Shown: positions 1 through 6,961, numbered from the stretch's first letter. The stretch is 15,087 bases of DNA from Enterobacteriaceae bacterium UBA3516 (GCA_002377245.1 DFPL01000162.1:1-15087); one strand, 5' to 3'. Notes: generated by a model not told the origin, from the letters alone. Numbers and translations are program-made.

Positions 1-188
1 CCCGCAACCGCCTCACCGCAGGCTATATGACCAGTTACTTTATTGGTGGCGCGGCGGGATCGTTAATTTCTGCTTCAGCATGGCAGCACGCAGGCTGGAC
101 AGGGGTAAGCATAGCAGGCGGGAGTTTCGCTGCCCTTAACCTGTTGGTCTGGTGGCGAGGCTACCACCGACAGCCAAACGCAGAATAA
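1..188 (+). CDS. ygaY: MFS transporter, C-terminal fragment (YgaY-like), cut by window edge
   Basis: The reading frame enters at base 3 and runs 61 codons to a TAA at 186-188. The visible part contains a glycine/alanine/serine-rich membrane segment (YFIGGAAGSLIS), then a second hydrophobic segment (AALNLLVWW) and a short polar tail. This is typical of the last two helices of a 12-helix major facilitator transporter. Its position directly upstream of ygaZ matches ygaY of E. coli, which is annotated as a pseudogene in K-12; the part seen here is uninterrupted. The substrate is unknown. Whether the upstream part of the gene is intact cannot be seen. Confidence 0.75.
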   Translation, partial: RNRLTAGYMTSYFIGGAAGSLISASAWQHAGWTGVSIAGGSFAALNLLVWWRGYHRQPNAE

Positions 189-310
189 AATCGCGCTCAG
201 GATGACGGCGATCACCAAAAAACCGGGGTGTTAAGGCGCCCCTTAGTCTGTTAAGGTTAATACACTATTTATCCCGGTGATTTTAACGTGGGTGATATTT
301 AACACAGACT

Positions 311-1054
311 ATGGATAGTTCAGACATAACCACGGAGTCCGTTCCCGCCTCACGTGCCACCTTTATTGAAGGGTTCAAAGATAGCCTCCCCATCGTATTA
401 AGTTACGTTCCCGTGGCTTTTGCGTTCGGACTGAACGCCACCCGACTCGGCTTCACGCCTCTTGAGAGCGTCTTCTTCTCCTGCATCATCTACGCCGGTG
501 CCAGTCAGTTTGTTATTACGGCCATGCTCGCCGCAGGCAGTTCGCTGTGGATTGCCGCACTGACCGTGATGGCCATGGACGTGCGCCACGTCCTGTACGG
601 CCCGTCGCTGCGTAGCCGCATCCTGCAACCGTTAAAAAAATCCAAAACGGCGCTGTGGGCCTTTGGCCTCACCGATGAAGTTTTTGCCGCCGCCACCGCT
701 AAACTGGTGCGCGACAATCGCCGCTGGAGTGAAAACTGGATGGCGGGCATTGCGCTTTGTGCGTGGCTCTCGTGGGTCTTCGGTACCGTTCTCGGCGCTT
801 TTTCGGGTAATGGCCTGCTTGACGGTTACCCGGCTGTGGAATCCGCATTAGGTTTCATGCTCCCGGCGCTGTTTTTAAGTTTCCTGCTGGCCTCTTTTCA
901 GCGTAATCAGAGCCTCAGCGTCACCGCCTCGCTGCTCGGTGCGCTGGCAGGCGTCACGTTATTTTCCATTCCTGTTGCCATCATGGCCGGTATTGTGTGC
1001 GGCTGCCTGACGGCGCTGGTGCAGGCGTTTTATCAGGGGGCACCCGATGCGTGA
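311..1054 (+). CDS. ygaZ: L-valine exporter large subunit YgaZ (AzlC family)
   Basis: This 247-residue inner-membrane protein closely resembles E. coli YgaZ (about 245 aa), the larger subunit of the YgaZH exporter for L-valine and other branched-chain amino acids. The AzlC hallmark region is clear around residues 27-100: SYVPVAFAFGLNATRLGF, then IIYAGASQFV and MDVRHVLYGPSLR. Further hydrophobic segments follow to the C-terminus. The first 16 or so residues vary from E. coli, and the conserved part starts at ATFIEGFKDSLPIV. The ribosome-binding site is poor, the best match being a GGGTG about 15 nt upstream of the ATG. The last 8 nt overlap ygaH, so the two subunits are probably translationally coupled. 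The 122-bp gap upstream shows no convincing promoter. In E. coli this exporter is known to respond to Lrp; no Lrp site was identified here. Confidence 0.95.
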   Translation: MDSSDITTESVPASRATFIEGFKDSLPIVLSYVPVAFAFGLNATRLGFTPLESVFFSCIIYAGASQFVITAMLAAGSSLWIAALTVMAMDVRHVLYGPSLRSRILQPLKKSKTALWAFGLTDEVFAAATAKLVRDNRRWSENWMAGIALCAWLSWVFGTVLGAFSGNGLLDGYPAVESALGFMLPALFLSFLLASFQRNQSLSVTASLLGALAGVTLFSIPVAIMAGIVCGCLTALVQAFYQGAPDA

Positions 1055-1382
1055 GGATGTCCTGCTGCTTGGGCTGTTGGTCGGCGGCGTCAATTATCTC
1101 TTTCGCTACCTGCCATTAAGGCTACACGCCGGGCAGTCGCGCCCGGGCAAACGTGGCGTGGCCGGCGTGTTACTGGACACCATTGGTATCGCGTCTATCT
1201 GCGCCTTACTGGTGGTATCAACGGCACCGGAGGTGATCCATGACAGCCGTAGACTGCTCCCGACAATCATTGGCTTCGCCGTTCTCGGACTGAGTTTCTG
1301 GAAAACGCGTAGCATCATCATTCCGACGTTACTCAGTGCCCTCGCTTACGGAATCGCCTGGAAACTGCTGACAGTTCCATAG
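1047..1382 (+). CDS. ygaH: L-valine exporter small subunit YgaH (AzlD family)
   Basis: This 111-residue hydrophobic protein matches E. coli YgaH in length and along its whole sequence. Conserved stretches include FRYLPLRL near residue 20, LLDTIGIASICALLVVSTAPEV in the middle, and KTRSIIIPTLLSALAYG near the end, forming about four membrane helices. It is the small partner of YgaZ in the branched-chain amino acid exporter of the inner membrane. The start overlaps ygaZ by 8 nt and is preceded by an AGGGGG ribosome-binding site at 1035-1040 inside ygaZ. There is no terminator-like hairpin directly after the stop, so some read-through into mprA is possible, as the three genes point the same way. 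Confidence 0.94.
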   Translation: MREDVLLLGLLVGGVNYLFRYLPLRLHAGQSRPGKRGVAGVLLDTIGIASICALLVVSTAPEVIHDSRRLLPTIIGFAVLGLSFWKTRSIIIPTLLSALAYGIAWKLLTVP

Positions 1383-1389
1383 CTAAAGC

Positions 1390-1416
1390 AAATGTATTCC
1401 ACAAAATAATACATTT
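1390..1416. promoter_or_regulatory. Putative EmrR operator: perfect 9-bp inverted repeat
   Basis: The arms AAATGTATT (1390-1398) and AATACATTT (1408-1416) are perfect reverse complements separated by 9 nt. The right arm overlaps the candidate -35 box of mprA. EmrR is known to repress its own operon by binding its promoter region and to release it when bound by uncouplers and other drugs. This repeat is the obvious candidate binding site; the assignment is inferred from position and symmetry. Confidence 0.65.
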
Positions 1417-1442
1417 ACTTTATTTGTCACTGTCGTTACTAT
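1414..1442 (+). promoter_or_regulatory. Putative sigma-70 promoter of mprA-emrAB
   Basis: The -35 candidate TTTACT (1414-1419) and -10 candidate TACTAT (1437-1442) are separated by 17 nt; each matches consensus at four of six positions. Transcription would begin near 1449, leaving a short leader with a GAGG ribosome-binding site at 1459-1462. The overlap with the inverted repeat fits autorepression. Confidence 0.5.
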
Positions 1443-1472
1443 ATCGACTGCAATTAATGAGGTTATGCCCAA

Positions 1473-2003
1473 ATGGATAGTTCGTTTACACCCATTGAAC
1501 AAATGCTAAAATTCCGCGCCAGCCGTTACGAGGATTTCCCATTCCAGGAAATTCTGCTGACTCGCCTGTGTATGCATATGCAGGGAAAACTGCTGGAAAA
1601 TCGCAATAAAATGCTGAAAGCTCAAGGGATTAACGAAACACTGTTTATGGCGTTAATCACCCTGGAGTCGCAGGAAAATCACAGTATTCAGCCTTCTGAG
1701 CTGAGCAGTGCGCTGGGGTCCTCACGCACCAACGCGACCCGTATTGCCGACGAGCTGGAAAAACGCGGCTGGATTGAACGCCGTGAAAGCAACAACGACC
1801 GCCGCTGTCTGCATCTGCAACTGACCGACAAAGGCCATGAATTCTTACGCCAGGTACTGCCTCCGCAGCATCATTGCCTGCATCAACTCTGGTCGTCTTT
1901 GAGCAATGACGAGAAGGGTCAGCTCGAGAACATCACCCGCAAGCTTCTTACACGCCTTGATCAAATGGACGAAGACGGTGCCATTTTAGAGGCGCTGCGC
2001 TAA
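1473..2003 (+). CDS. mprA: MarR-family repressor EmrR (MprA)
   Basis: The 176-residue product is nearly identical along its length to E. coli MprA/EmrR. It is a homodimeric winged-helix repressor of the emrRAB operon that senses structurally unrelated drugs and uncouplers. The N-terminal dimerisation helices span about residues 1-60. The helix-turn-helix lies near 72-100 (ELSSALGSSRTNATRIADEL), followed by the wing with the MarR-family D-x-R signature (residues 109-111, DRR). C-terminal helices complete the dimer interface. The ATG is preceded by GAGG with 10-nt spacing. The gene heads the efflux operon, 130 nt upstream of emrA, and probably controls it through the inverted repeat at 1390-1416. 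Confidence 0.96.
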   Translation: MDSSFTPIEQMLKFRASRYEDFPFQEILLTRLCMHMQGKLLENRNKMLKAQGINETLFMALITLESQENHSIQPSELSSALGSSRTNATRIADELEKRGWIERRESNNDRRCLHLQLTDKGHEFLRQVLPPQHHCLHQLWSSLSNDEKGQLENITRKLLTRLDQMDEDGAILEALR

Positions 2004-2048
2004 GGCTGACGCTGCCCGACCATCCAGATTAATAAAAAGAATGCTGAC

Positions 2049-2104
2049 AGGCCGGCACGTAAAACTGCTGGCCTTTCTGACAAAACCGGTCGGCTATGGC
2101 CGAT
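2049..2104 (+). other. Two consecutive hairpins in the mprA-emrA intergenic region
   Basis: The first hairpin pairs AGGCCGGCA (2049-2057) with TGCTGGCCT (2066-2074), including one G-U pair, with an 8-nt loop. It is followed only by TTCTGAC, so it is a poor terminator. The second pairs TCGGC (2090-2094) with GCCGA (2099-2103), followed by a purine/A-rich stretch. They could act as a partial terminator or an mRNA-stability element that sets the ratio of repressor to pump. That role is inferred. Confidence 0.45.
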
Positions 2105-2133
2105 AAGAAAAAAATAAGATCGTGGAGAAAAAC

Positions 2134-3306
2134 ATGAGCGCAAATGCGGAGAGTACAACCCCGCAGCAACCGGTCAAAAAGAAAGGCAAACGCAAAGGCG
2201 CCCTTCTTCTGCTGACCTTGCTCTTTATTGTTATTGCCGTGGCATATGGGATTTATTGGTTTTTAGTGGTGCGTCATTTCGAAGAGACGGATGACGCCTA
2301 CGTGGCAGGGAACCAGGTTCAGATCATGGCGCAGGTTTCGGGCAGCGTGACGAAAGTCTGGGCTGACAACACCGATTATGTCAAACAGGGTGATGTACTG
2401 GTGACACTGGATGCCACCGATGCTCAGCAGGCTTTTGAAAAAGCCCAGACCGCCCTGGCCTCCAGCGTGCGTCAAACCCGCCAGTTGATGATCAACAGCA
2501 AGCAGTTGCAGGCGAGTATTGAGCTGCAAAAAACCGCACTTGCTCAGGCCCAGACTGACTTTAACCGTCGTGTTCCGCTCGGTAGCGCCAATTTGATTGG
2601 TCGCGAAGAGCTGCAACACGCCCGTGATGCCGTCACCAGTGCGCAAGCGCAACTGGACGTCGCTATCCAACAGTACAACGCCAATCAGGCGATGATCATG
2701 GATACCCGTCTGGAAGATCAGCCGACCGTAAAACAGGCCGCCGCTGAGGTACGTAACGCCTGGCTTGCCCTGCAACGAACCAAAATTGTTAGCCCGATAA
2801 CCGGCTATGTCTCCCGCCGTGCGGTTCAGCCTGGCGCGCAAATTAGCCCGACGACAGCGCTGATGGCCGTGGTTCCCGCCACCGGTCTGTGGGTCGATGC
2901 CAACTTCAAAGAAACCCAGCTGGCACATATGCGTATTGGTCAGACGGCAACCGTCATCAGTGACATTTACGGCGATGAGGTGAAGTACACCGGTAAAGTG
3001 GTGGGCCTGGATATGGGCACCGGCAGCGCCTTCTCGCTGCTGCCCGCACAGAACGCCACCGGTAACTGGATTAAGGTTGTGCAGCGACTGCCGGTACGTA
3101 TCGAGCTGGATGAAAAACAGCTGAGCGAACATCCGCTGCGTATCGGTCTCTCCTCACTGGTGTCTGTCGACACCACCCAGCGTGACGGTCAGGTGCTGGC
3201 AAGCCAGGTACGCACCAGCCCGGCCTACGAAAGTAACGCTCGTGAGCTGAACCTTGAACCGGTTAACACCTTGATCGAAGAGATCGTCAAAGCCAACGCG
3301 GGTTAA
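2134..3306 (+). CDS. emrA: Membrane fusion protein EmrA of the EmrAB-TolC efflux pump
   Basis: This 390-residue periplasmic adaptor has exactly the length of E. coli EmrA. A short basic cytoplasmic tail (KKKGKRKG) precedes one membrane helix at about 22-46. Then come a lipoyl/barrel-sandwich half (HFEETDDAYVAGN onward), a long alpha-helical hairpin at about 100-210 rich in Gln and Ala, the second lipoyl half (SPITGYVSRRAVQPGAQIS) and a beta-barrel (LWVDANFKETQLA). It links the inner-membrane transporter EmrB to TolC. The ATG at 2134 is preferred because GGAG at 2124-2127 sits 6 nt upstream. A GTG at 2122 would lie inside that ribosome-binding site and add four residues absent from E. coli EmrA. 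Confidence 0.96.
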   Translation: MSANAESTTPQQPVKKKGKRKGALLLLTLLFIVIAVAYGIYWFLVVRHFEETDDAYVAGNQVQIMAQVSGSVTKVWADNTDYVKQGDVLVTLDATDAQQAFEKAQTALASSVRQTRQLMINSKQLQASIELQKTALAQAQTDFNRRVPLGSANLIGREELQHARDAVTSAQAQLDVAIQQYNANQAMIMDTRLEDQPTVKQAAAEVRNAWLALQRTKIVSPITGYVSRRAVQPGAQISPTTALMAVVPATGLWVDANFKETQLAHMRIGQTATVISDIYGDEVKYTGKVVGLDMGTGSAFSLLPAQNATGNWIKVVQRLPVRIELDEKQLSEHPLRIGLSSLVSVDTTQRDGQVLASQVRTSPAYESNARELNLEPVNTLIEEIVKANAG

Positions 3307-3318
3307 TCTGAGGTGCAA

Positions 3319-4857
3319 ATGCAACAGAGAAAACCGCTCGAAGGCGCGCAACTGGTCATTATGACCATCGCGCTTTCACTGGCGACCTTCATGCAGGTGC
3401 TGGATTCCACCATTGCCAACGTGGCGATCCCGACCATAGCGGGTAACCTTGGCTCGTCGTTGAGCCAGGGCACCTGGGTCATCACCTCGTTCGGGGTAGC
3501 CAACGCCATTTCCATCCCCATCACCGGCTGGCTGGCGAAACGGGTGGGTGAGGTCAAACTGTTCCTCTGGTCAACGGTCGCCTTTGCCATTGCTTCATGG
3601 GCATGCGGCGTGTCGAACAGCCTGAATATGCTGATCTTCTTCCGTGTCATTCAGGGGATTGTGGCCGGGCCGCTGATCCCTCTGTCACAAAGCCTGTTGC
3701 TGAGTAACTACCCTCCCGCCAAGCGCTCTATCGCGCTGGCGCTCTGGTCGATGACCGTTATCGTGGCACCCATCTGTGGCCCGATTCTGGGTGGCTACAT
3801 CAGCGATAACTACCACTGGGGCTGGATCTTCTTCATCAACGTCCCCATTGGTATCCTGGTGGTGGCGCTGACGCTGCAATCCCTGCGCGGACGTGAAACG
3901 CGAACCGAGCAACGTCGCATCGATGGTGTAGGCCTCGCACTGTTAGTGCTCGGCATCGGCAGTCTGCAGGTGATGCTTGACCAGGGCAAGGAGCTGGACT
4001 GGTTCAACTCGAAAGAGATAATCATCCTCACCATTGTGGCGGTGGTGTCTCTGTGCTTCCTCATCGTCTGGGAGCTGACTGACGACAACCCGATCGTGGA
4101 TTTGTCCCTGTTTAAGTCGCGAAACTTCACTATCGGGTGTCTGTGCATCAGCCTCGCCTATATGCTTTACTTCGGCGCGATTGTGCTGTTACCGCAGCTG
4201 TTGCAGGAGGTATACGGTTACACCGCGACCTGGGCAGGGCTGGCGTCAGCGCCGGTCGGGATCATCCCGGTACTGCTGTCACCGATCATTGGCCGCTTCG
4301 CACATAAGCTGGATATGCGCCGTCTGGTGACCTTCAGCTTCATCATGTATGCCGTCTGCTTCTACTGGCGTGCATACACGTTCGAGCCAGGGATGGATTT
4401 TGGTGCCTCGGCGTGGCCGCAGTTTATTCAGGGCTTTGCGGTGGCCTGCTTCTTTATGCCACTGACCACCATTACCCTCTCAGGCTTGCCACCGGAGCGA
4501 CTGGCGGCGGCATCAAGTCTGTCGAATTTTGCCCGTACGCTGGCCGGTTCGATTGGGACCTCCATCACCACCACGCTCTGGACAAATCGTGAATCGATGC
4601 ACCATGCACAGCTTACGGAATCGGTGAATCCCTATAATCCTAACGCGCAGGAGATGTATAACCAGCTGCAGGGAATGGGGATGTCACAGCAGCAGGCGTC
4701 AGGCTGGATTGCCCAACAGATTACCAATCAGGGGCTGATTATTTCTGCCAATGAGATTTTCTGGGTGTCAGCAGGCGTGTTTCTGCTGCTGTTGGGACTG
4801 GTGTGGTTTGCCCGGCCACCGTTTGGTACCGGCGGCGGCGGAGGCGGTGCGCACTAA
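3319..4857 (+). CDS. emrB: Multidrug efflux MFS transporter EmrB (DHA2 family)
   Basis: This 512-residue, 14-helix major facilitator protein is the proton antiporter of the EmrAB-TolC pump, which exports uncouplers such as CCCP, nalidixic acid and other hydrophobic compounds. The DHA2 pattern LDSTIANVAIPTIAG is in helix 1, GWLAKRVGEVK marks the loop between helices 2 and 3, and SMTVIVAPICGPILGG is the antiporter motif region in helix 5. The C-terminal glycine run (GTGGGGGGAH) is shared with E. coli EmrB. The ATG at 3319 gives the E. coli length; a GTG two codons earlier overlaps the ribosome-binding sequence CTGAGG (3308-3313). The gap to emrA is 12 nt, so the two are co-transcribed. Confidence 0.96.
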   Translation: MQQRKPLEGAQLVIMTIALSLATFMQVLDSTIANVAIPTIAGNLGSSLSQGTWVITSFGVANAISIPITGWLAKRVGEVKLFLWSTVAFAIASWACGVSNSLNMLIFFRVIQGIVAGPLIPLSQSLLLSNYPPAKRSIALALWSMTVIVAPICGPILGGYISDNYHWGWIFFINVPIGILVVALTLQSLRGRETRTEQRRIDGVGLALLVLGIGSLQVMLDQGKELDWFNSKEIIILTIVAVVSLCFLIVWELTDDNPIVDLSLFKSRNFTIGCLCISLAYMLYFGAIVLLPQLLQEVYGYTATWAGLASAPVGIIPVLLSPIIGRFAHKLDMRRLVTFSFIMYAVCFYWRAYTFEPGMDFGASAWPQFIQGFAVACFFMPLTTITLSGLPPERLAAASSLSNFARTLAGSIGTSITTTLWTNRESMHHAQLTESVNPYNPNAQEMYNQLQGMGMSQQQASGWIAQQITNQGLIISANEIFWVSAGVFLLLLGLVWFARPPFGTGGGGGGAH

Positions 4858-4876
4858 GCTTTATTATTGTTACATG

Positions 4877-4900
4877 AAGGGATCTACGGATCCCTTTTTT
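4877..4900 (+). terminator. Strong intrinsic terminator after emrB
   Basis: The stem AAGGGATC (4877-4884) pairs perfectly with GATCCCTT (4889-4896) around a UACG tetraloop. The loop is closed by C-G, the stable UNCG type. A run of six T ends at 4900. It closes the mprA-emrAB operon and marks the end of the conserved backbone before the accessory block. Confidence 0.93.
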
Positions 4901-4970
4901 ATACCCCTTTTCGCAGGTGGTTGTTTTATCATCATAACGGGTGTATCTTTACGCCCGCCCCGAAATCTTC

Positions 4971-5106
4971 CATTCACCCTAACCCGGTTCTGAGCCACGC
5001 GCTCAGGTTGTTATCCCTCTGACGTCGTCCACCCTCTTTGCGGGTGAATTTCATCCTCACATCATTCAACCCACTTAACCCGGTATTCGCACGCCGCGCG
5101 GGCGAA
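4971..5106. other. Structured intergenic region upstream of the RNA-repair operon, with short direct and inverted repeats
   Basis: Several short repeats are packed here. ATTCACCC (4972-4979) is the reverse complement of GGGTGAAT (5042-5049). CATTCA plus AACCCGGT occurs at 4971-4988 and again, with a longer spacer, at 5063-5084. CTGAGC/GCTCAG (4990-4995/5001-5006) forms a small hairpin, and TTCGC/GCGAA (5086-5090/5102-5106) another. No convincing sigma-70 or sigma-54 promoter was found, although a promoter or leader must lie in this interval. The elements could be regulator sites, leader RNA structure or degraded palindromic repeats; the sequence does not decide. Confidence 0.4.
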
Positions 5107-5135
5107 CAATAAACAAACAAAAATAATGGATTATC

Positions 5136-5843
5136 ATGAATTCGCAACGAAAATATGGGAGAACCTGGCACTATCCCTTCTCCCCAGGCACCACCAGCGA
5201 CGACCGCATCAACGCCCATTACTGGCGCGATTTGCAGGCGATCTCCTCGCTGGTACATACGGAAAAGCTGGACGGTGAGAATAACTGCCTGAACCGTTAC
5301 GGCGTTTTTGCGCGCTCTCATGCCGCGCCTACCCAGTCCGCATGGACACACAAAATTCGCCAGCGCTGGCAATTGCTGAAAAACGATCTCGGCGAGCTCG
5401 AACTCTTTGGTGAGAATCTTTACGCGGTTCACTCCATCGAGTATCACGCTCTGGAACAGGATTTCTTCCTGTTCGCCGTCCGCTGTAAGGATATGTGGTT
5501 AAGCTGGGAAGAGGTGAAGTTTTACGCCGCCCTGTTTGATTTCCCTTGCGTACCGGAACTGGCAGGCCCGCAGCCTGGCAGCGATGAGAAGCGCTGGCAA
5601 CGTGAATTTCTGGCCCTGACGACTGGCAAGGGGGCGTTTGATCCCTGGGATACCCAGACCGGTACCCCCTGCACCCTGGAAGGGGTGGTCAGTCGCAACA
5701 GCGAAGAATTTCCAGTGGAGGATTTTGCTCATAATGTCTTTAAGTTTGTGCGCAAAAACCACGTGAAAACCACTGAACACTGGAAACGTAACTGGCATCG
5801 AGCCCGCATGGCCTATGAGTTTACACAAGGAGGCCCGCGATGA
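5136..5843 (+). CDS. ATP-dependent RNA ligase, minimal Rnl2-like nucleotidyltransferase core
   Basis: The 235-residue product has the ordered motifs of a covalent nucleotidyltransferase. Motif I is EKLDGEN with the presumed AMP-accepting lysine K44. An R-S-H motif follows at 60-62, motif III is LFGENL (90-95), and FFLFAVR (110-116) resembles motif IIIa. Motif IV is LEGVV (181-185) and motif V is KFVRK (203-207). The family is RNA ligase (Rnl2-like); the expected reaction is ATP-dependent joining of 3'-OH and 5'-phosphate RNA ends. After motif V only about 28 residues remain (including HVKTTEHW), so the extra C-terminal domain of T4 Rnl2 (334 aa) is absent. The ribosome-binding site is weak (TGGA, 5 nt upstream). 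The stop overlaps the next gene, an end-healing enzyme, which strongly supports a role in RNA repair. The RNA substrate is unknown. DNA nick sealing is less likely, as no DNA-ligase domains are present. Confidence 0.85.
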   Translation: MNSQRKYGRTWHYPFSPGTTSDDRINAHYWRDLQAISSLVHTEKLDGENNCLNRYGVFARSHAAPTQSAWTHKIRQRWQLLKNDLGELELFGENLYAVHSIEYHALEQDFFLFAVRCKDMWLSWEEVKFYAALFDFPCVPELAGPQPGSDEKRWQREFLALTTGKGAFDPWDTQTGTPCTLEGVVSRNSEEFPVEDFAHNVFKFVRKNHVKTTEHWKRNWHRARMAYEFTQGGPR

Positions 5844-6955
5844 TCTGGCAGATGAGTGAAGACAAACGCTGGCCTGCACTCCGCCTGCGATTTAACTGGG
5901 TGGATGAGATGCATCGGGTGCCACAGGATCCGTTCCATCACGCAGAAGGTGACGTGGGGGTCCATACCGGAATGGTGCTTGATGCCTTAACGGCGATGGA
6001 TGCGTACCAGCAACTCCCACTCCAGCAGCAGGAGATGATGTGGGCGGCGGCACTCCTCCATGATGTCGAAAAGCGCAGCACCACCCACCAGGACGAAGAG
6101 GGACGCATTCACTCCCCAGGGCATGCACGCAAAGGTGAACTCACCGCAAGGCAGATTTTATGGCGTGATATCCCCACTCCCTTTGCCCTGCGTGAGCAAA
6201 TCGCGGCGCTGGTTCGCCTGCACGGCCTCCCGTTGTGGCTGCTCGAACGCCCTGCCCCGGAGCGCTTACTGCTGAGTGCCGCCATGCGCGTTGATACCCG
6301 ACTGTTGGCATTGCTCGCGCGTGCCGACATGGAAGGACGTCATTGCCAGGATAAGCAGGAGATGCTCGACCGTATTGCTTTGTTCGAGCTGTTTTGTCAG
6401 GAGCAGCAATGTTGGGGACAAGCACGTCCTTTTGCTTCTGACACGGCGCGATGGCACTACCTGACCCACGAGAATAGCCCGGCAGATTTCGTTCCCTGGG
6501 AGAGTGAGCAATTTGAGGTGACGTTGCTCAGCGCCTTACCTGGAATGGGCAAAGACCGCTATATCAGTGAACATTGTCAGGGCATGGCCGTTATCAGTCT
6601 GGATGATATTCGCAGGCGGCTGGGGGTAAACCCTGGCGATCGCACCGCAACCGGGCGCGTTGTTCAGGCAGCAAAAGAGGATGCGCGTGTTTTGCTTCGG
6701 CAAAAAACGCCCTTCGTCTGGAATGCCACTAACATCACCCGGCAGCTGCGAACTCAGCTTATCAGCCTGTTTACGGCCTACGGTGCGAGAGTAAAAATCG
6801 TCTATCTGGAAGTGCCCTGGCCGCAATGGAAAATGCAGAATGCCAATCGCCAGCATGCGGTGCCGGAAGAGGTTATTCTGCGCATGTCGGGTAAGCTTGA
6901 GGTTCCTCAGCCTGATGAAGCACACTGCGTTGAGTATCGGGTAACAGACGCATAA
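5840..6955 (+). CDS. HD-Pnk type RNA end-healing enzyme: HD phosphoesterase fused to polynucleotide kinase
   Basis: This is a 371-residue two-domain protein. Residues about 20-200 form an HD phosphohydrolase: HHAEGDVGVHT (H42), LLHDVEK (H74, D75), HSPGHARKGE (H91, H95) and ARADMEG (D163) carry the metal ligands. Residues about 225-371 form a P-loop kinase: ALPGMGKD (P-loop, K238), SLDDIRRRLG (D255/D256 and R258/R259, as expected for the base and substrate arginine), NATNITR and a lid around NRQHAVPEEVILRM. This matches the HD-Pnk family defined by the Runella slithyformis enzyme, which removes 2',3'-cyclic, 2'- or 3'-phosphates and phosphorylates 5'-OH ends. The residue after the P-loop lysine is Asp, not Ser/Thr. 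The start overlaps the ligase stop (ATGA) and has a strong AAGGAGG at 5827-5833. The inferred role is preparing RNA ends for the ligase. Confidence 0.86.
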   Translation: MIWQMSEDKRWPALRLRFNWVDEMHRVPQDPFHHAEGDVGVHTGMVLDALTAMDAYQQLPLQQQEMMWAAALLHDVEKRSTTHQDEEGRIHSPGHARKGELTARQILWRDIPTPFALREQIAALVRLHGLPLWLLERPAPERLLLSAAMRVDTRLLALLARADMEGRHCQDKQEMLDRIALFELFCQEQQCWGQARPFASDTARWHYLTHENSPADFVPWESEQFEVTLLSALPGMGKDRYISEHCQGMAVISLDDIRRRLGVNPGDRTATGRVVQAAKEDARVLLRQKTPFVWNATNITRQLRTQLISLFTAYGARVKIVYLEVPWPQWKMQNANRQHAVPEEVILRMSGKLEVPQPDEAHCVEYRVTDA

Positions 6956-6961
6956 CCCATG

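Noticed and set aside
2122..2133. GTG start for emrA four codons upstream
   Set aside because: It lies inside the ribosome-binding site GGAG used by the ATG at 2134, and E. coli EmrA begins at the equivalent ATG.
2263..3132. Long open frame (about 289 codons) on the minus strand inside emrA
   Set aside because: It is fully antisense to a well-conserved gene, shows no recognisable domain and has low-complexity codon-shadow composition.
3313..3318. GTG start for emrB two codons upstream
   Set aside because: It overlaps the likely ribosome-binding sequence; the ATG at 3319 gives the exact E. coli length.
5167..5183. TGGCAC-like sigma-54 element near the start of the RNA ligase gene
   Set aside because: The TGGCAC is followed by CTTCT instead of the TTGC-type element, and it lies inside the coding sequence.
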